64,000 nt of DNA from Polytrichum commune (taxonomy: Eukaryota > Streptophyta > Polytrichopsida > Polytrichales > Polytrichaceae), in assembly GCA_950295325.1 (NCBI GenBank), contig OX485807.1:14287001-14351000 (forward strand), written 5' to 3'. This document shows, piece after piece, positions 59,976 through 64,000 of the stretch; within the stretch, counting starts at the first letter, position 1, and every line of letters starts with the position of its first letter. The position numbers were made by a program, and so were the translations under genes. Below the pieces are notes generated by a model that worked only from the letters and a program-made list of their open reading frames with translations, was not told where the DNA came from and made no database searches.

Positions 59976-60951
59976 CACTCTTCAACATGTCAGGTTTAGG
60001 TAGGTAAAGGTGAAGCAAGCTTAAGGTTTGCACAACACATGGATGCAACTTGTGGTTACACCGACCACTCACCGAATACATGAGCATGACTGAATCCATG
60101 AGAAGAGAAAACAACACCACCTTGTCTAATGTTTATGTTGTGTTGGTTGTGAGTCCGGAGACAATGAATAAGAAACTCCCAACGTAAGTAACTTAAAACC
60201 TCATAAACATAACGACGACGATATGACACATTAAGACTCCAACAAGTAAATCATAGTAAAATCGATTTGATGACAAGAGAAGGACCAGGGAACTATGAAC
60301 ATAGCCTTGTGACATGAGCAATGTGGTAAAGAAAGATAGTTGGAGCCATTCTAACATTAATCTCAACACCTCTAATATATGGGAAAAAAATGTGACAACA
60401 AGAAGTGAGATTTAACCTGAGAACATCCTTTCCCTAGGGTTTCAGTATATAAGAAAAAGAGTGACATTAAGGAGGTTGATATAAGTGAGTTTAGAGTGCA
60501 ATGGCATGAATATATTGCATGCATTGTTTTATGAGCAAATCCTAGCTTTCTAATCCCACACAATAGACCCAATCATGCTTTGTTGGTGAAGGTGGCATAG
60601 CCCAACTCTATTGAGACCCAAAAGCTATCCTCGCTGGCATTATGAAGCCGACCCCTAACCAAGCAAACCAATCCTAATGTGTACACATGCCGACGAACCA
60701 CCAATGCTCGAAATTTCTATAACCAAACTCATCATGCACTGCTTCTGTGAAGAGGTTGTTGGGTAGTAGTCTTCATAACACTACTACAACATAAATAAGT
60801 AAATGAGTAAATAAATAAATAAAGTCTGCCAATCTGACATGAATTTGAGTTCATTGATTTTATTATGTTAAAAAATCTTCTCGGTGCAGGGTGGAGTTTA
60901 TTGCCTACCTTGCAGTGGGCGGGCTCTTGGCTTCTTAGCTACCTAGCTAGG
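59976..60951. other. No gene seen
   Basis: Unassigned; AAAT microsatellite near 60790-60825. Confidence 0.5.
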
Positions 60952-61042
60952 TTTTTTTTATCGAGTAAAGAGAAGATTTCACAGCGGGAATTGAACCGCC
61001 AAGCACTCCCTTTGGAAATGGGTACCTCTACACAATCACCCA
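60952..61042 (-). mobile_element. Possible tRNA-derived SINE
   Basis: On the minus strand: an A-box-like TTGTGTAGAGG (61035-61025), a B-box match GGTTCAATTCC (60997-60987), then about 30 bp and an A8 tail (60959-60952). No flanking target duplication was identified. Confidence 0.35.
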
Positions 61043-61055
61043 GTAGTTTAGGGTC

Positions 61056-61480
61056 ATCTTAGACCTCTACTACAGTAGCTTTATGTTGCGCTCTTTCCAA
61101 ACTGAGAATATGCCATTTATGCTAAGGGATTGTCAACATTCTCGCCTCTTTCAGGTTGCACATTGTAGCAGTGCAAACTAGTTGCATTCTAGTTGCAAAC
61201 TAGAATGCTACTTGCCCTCCCTGTTATGCATGGTCGATTGCCAACTTGCAGCCTTAGATCTTGGTGGAGTGACTAGGGTTTCAACGTATATATTTAAGTG
61301 GTCATTGGACAACATACACATGGCAGATGCCACCTCAAAGTTTTTGTTTTATTTGATTTTCTCAATTTGCAAAGAGAGCAGCAAATGGTAGCAGTATTGT
61401 TATGTTGGTGGAAGCTTATGTTAGTAATAGCACCAACAAGCAACTTGAGTTGAATATTGTTGTTGGAGTTCTAAACCGAC
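61056..61480. other. No gene seen
   Basis: A short direct repeat of CTAGTTGCA/CTAGAATGC type lies near 61178-61210. Otherwise unassigned. Confidence 0.45.
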
Positions 61481-61598
61481 CATAACATTATTCAGATTCA
61501 TAATAGTGTTATGTGCGACTGAGAATATTCCATGGAATATTCCCTCACATTCATTCTGAGTCCCACATAACATTGTTATGGATCTGAATAATGTTATG
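61481..61598. mobile_element. H-family foldback MITE, 118 bp
   Basis: The arms are almost perfectly complementary for about 45 bp: CATAACATTATTCAGATTC and complement CATAACATTATTCAGATCC. Confidence 0.85.
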
Positions 61599-61755
61599 AC
61601 TTCTTGGCACCACCATTGTCACAACAGTTCCACCATAAGTCATCCCACGGTATGAGAGGCAACCCAACGTTGGAAGGGAATGATATTAGGGACCCAAAAG
61701 GTACAATATTGGGAGGTTGACCTAGGTGGCAAACATAGCTAGGGGGATAGAATTA

Positions 61756-62457
61756 GGGCCAATTCACACACAAGCCAAGAGCCGTGACCATGACTTTGTG
61801 AGAGCCCAAGAGAAAGTGTCCAAAGGCCGTCCCAAGGCACCTCCAAAATCATGTAGTTTGGTCACAGACCTTCAAGTGTAAAGTGAAGTCATATGTGACC
61901 AGACCCTCAACCAAATGTTATTTTGATGAATTTCTATTCATGCAGGTCCTCACGCATGATAAAATAGAATAAATCAACAGTTGTCAACGTTCAGAGTGCC
62001 ATGATCTCTTGGTTTTATGTTAGGCCTACTTCCAAGAGGTGGTTTTAAAATAGTGCAAGTGACCATGGAATAGAATCCATTCGATGCCATGTAGGAATCC
62101 ATGTAGACTTTACATCCATCTTGCATTCGCATAAATTTCTATTCATGTAGGTCCTCACGCATGATAAAATAGAATAAATCAACAGTTGTCAACGTTCAGA
62201 GTGCCATGATCTCTTGGTTTTATGTTAGGCCTACTTCCAAGAGGTGGTTTTAAAATAGTGCAAGTGACCATGGAATAGAATCCATTCGATGCCATGTAGG
62301 AGTCCATGTAGACTTTACATCCATCTTGCATTCGCATACTCAGTTGGTCCCTCAAGTGTAGTGTGAAGCAAACTTGGACCGGCTCCGTCTTGTCCACTCA
62401 TGAGAGTGCTTGAAGTGTAATGGTCACGGGCTCTCAATCTCATGTGTGAAGTGGCCC
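61756..62457 (-). mobile_element. PIF/Harbinger-type MITE with tandem duplication
   Basis: Left GGGCCAATTCACACACAAG, right complement GGGCCACTTCACACATGAG, flanked by direct TTA at 61753-61755 and 62458-62460. It is the reverse orientation of 18643-19111. A 205-bp internal segment is present twice (61929-62133, 62134-62338) with only a few differences. Confidence 0.85.
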
Positions 62458-63295
62458 TTAGCAGTGTCTGACTTATCGTTGCATAGGTAGCATGGGTCTA
62501 AAGCACACTTCCCATTTGACGTGGACATGTCTTAAATCTACAATGATTGTCTTGGATTTCACTCGATATTAATCATTTTCATTTGCATGCAATTGATTGC
62601 ATGTGTCAAATGGGAATGGCACGCTAGGTCCATGTTTCCTATTAGTGTAGAATGCAAGGTATAAACACAAACACCATTTGAGGTGCAATTGTTAACACAA
62701 TTGGGAAAGGTCTGTGTGATCACTTATAAAGAATGAAAATCGTCACTTTTATCTCTTATGGTTATTGCATCTCAACTTTGATTTTGAGATATGAAAAAGC
62801 TCTTGAGAAGACAAAATTGTGAATCTTGCAATTTCTACATGGATGAGATAATAACCACTATGATCCAATGGTTGAAATTGCTCACTATAAGGTCAAGTAT
62901 TTTAGCTAGATCTTATGTTTGTGGACCTCACGTGGTCACCAAACTTCTTAACAAAACACCAATATTTGACTCATATATGACAAGGCTTGCAGTTAAGAGC
63001 ATACATGACAAAAACATGCGACACAAGAGAAGAAACGTTGACCTTAGTGAGATCAACGTGATTAATATACCCATTCGACCCACCCTTGGTATTATGTCCA
63101 TTGGACATAATATAAGTGGTGCAAGACTACGTACTAACCCCTCTCAGGGTGGGCATTATAGTAACCAAGGTGACCAAAGTGACCATAGGAACTGAGTGAC
63201 TGGATGATCTTTGTAGTGATGGGGTTAGTGGTGTTGTGGTGTTGTGGTGTTGTAGGGGTACATGATCATTTTTCTTCATGAGGTGGCCGCCGAGT
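62458..63295. other. No recognised gene
   Basis: A 134-codon plus frame at 62791-63195 has no known motif and is unsupported as a gene. GTTGTGGTG repeats lie near 63232-63255. Confidence 0.45.
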
Positions 63296-63360
63296 CATAG
63301 GACTTCTCAGTGGTTCATTGTAGCATCACATGTTTAGTGATCCGGGTTCGATCCCTAATG
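63296..63360 (+). mobile_element. tRNA-like head, possible SINE
   Basis: A B-box match GGTTCGATCCC at 63345-63355 with an A-box-like TTCTCAGTGG about 34 bp upstream. It does not fold as a full tRNA by eye, so a tRNA-derived SINE head or degenerate tRNA is more likely. Confidence 0.35.
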
Positions 63361-63913
63361 GCCTTGTACGAACACTGTATTGAACTATATACTCAAAACT
63401 TCAACACCGTTCTAAGCTCAGTAATTGTGAAGCACAAGTGAAAGACCTATAAGATAATTTCAAGAGAAATACAAACCTTCGCTTCGACCTCTCCTAATTT
63501 TTGCATCTCCACGCCAATCCTAAAACTTGAATCGACAATCTACGTGATTTGAAATTGCTAACCGGATGAGACCATTTGTGGTTCGATCCAACGGTCAAGA
63601 TTGTCCGTGGAGTTGGAAGTCCAACGATTGGTTATAGATATAGATGTAGCAACTACTACTCTTGGGCTTTGGTTCATGTTCCCGACCTGGACAAGGTTTG
63701 ATGTGCTGGGCGGTCCAGGTTGTATAAAAGATTTGGCAAAGATTTCATGTACGGTGGTTGCATTGCATGACATACCACAAAGCCGACTTCCAAGGAATCT
63801 CCAAAAAATCAAGATGCACGAGAGTATAAGATAATTTCGACAATCATGGACATGGAAATGATTCGAACAAATCTAAATAGATAACATGCGAAGAGATTCT
63901 ACTACTACTACTA

Positions 63914-64000
63914 AGGTACATGGGCCACCTAAGTATGAATGACAACGTTTGTAGTTAAGAACGGACACCAAAAAGACACGTGTCATGATGAGATTGGCAG
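63914..64000 (-). mobile_element. E-family copy cut by the window end
   Basis: AAGGTACATGGGCCACCTAAG and CACCAAAAAGACACGTGTC match the left part of the reverse-oriented E copies. Confidence 0.4.

Noticed and set aside
62791-63195. 134-codon plus-strand frame
   Set aside because: No motif, no neighbouring exon signals and AT-rich codon content like the surrounding noncoding DNA.

Overview
The window is a stretch of a eukaryotic nuclear genome, almost certainly a land plant. The two clear genes encode plant-type clade D PP2C protein phosphatases. The surrounding DNA is AT-rich, carries no bacterial-style gene packing, and is filled with plant-type MITEs, PIF/Harbinger elements and microsatellites. 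The species cannot be named from the sequence. Uninterrupted PP2C.D reading frames, long leader regions and low gene density would fit a bryophyte, lycophyte or fern, but that is inference.

Layout. From 1 to 34.2 kb no intact gene is visible. This part holds a PIF/Harbinger element with a transposase scrap (230-1436), an array of twelve small covarying hairpins (3040-3431), a 157-bp-period array (6020-6600), a broken coiled-coil gene (11177-12527), nested Harbinger elements (14125-15192), and dense MITEs from 18 to 25 kb. From 28 to 32.7 kb there are repeated decayed pieces resembling the 5' leader of the first PP2C gene. From 34.3 to 44.8 kb lies an island nearly free of recognisable transposons, made of the PP2C pair and their long 5' regions. 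From 45 to 64 kb the MITE-rich landscape returns.

Genes. PP2C-1 (37047-38165, +) and PP2C-2 (39362-40477, -) are convergent, 1.2 kb apart, about 70% identical by eye, and lack introns in the coding frame. Both keep the metal-binding and catalytic motifs. PP2C-1 probably has a long leader with an intron at about 35184-36757 or 36801. That intron contains a 0.3-kb-arm inverted repeat. PP2C-2 probably has a leader extending to about 44.8 kb.

Most interesting signals: (1) about 13 MITE insertions of several families all bounded by CTA...TAG. Paralogous copies show that the unoccupied target is CTAG, so this looks like a TA-duplicating group with a CTAG target. (2) The hairpin array at 3040-3431, whose stems change in a compensatory way around a fixed AGAC loop. 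(3) The long inverted repeat in the PP2C-1 leader intron. (4) The serial leader-like copies upstream of PP2C-1, one of which lacks exactly the part that looks like an intron. No complete new multi-gene system was found.
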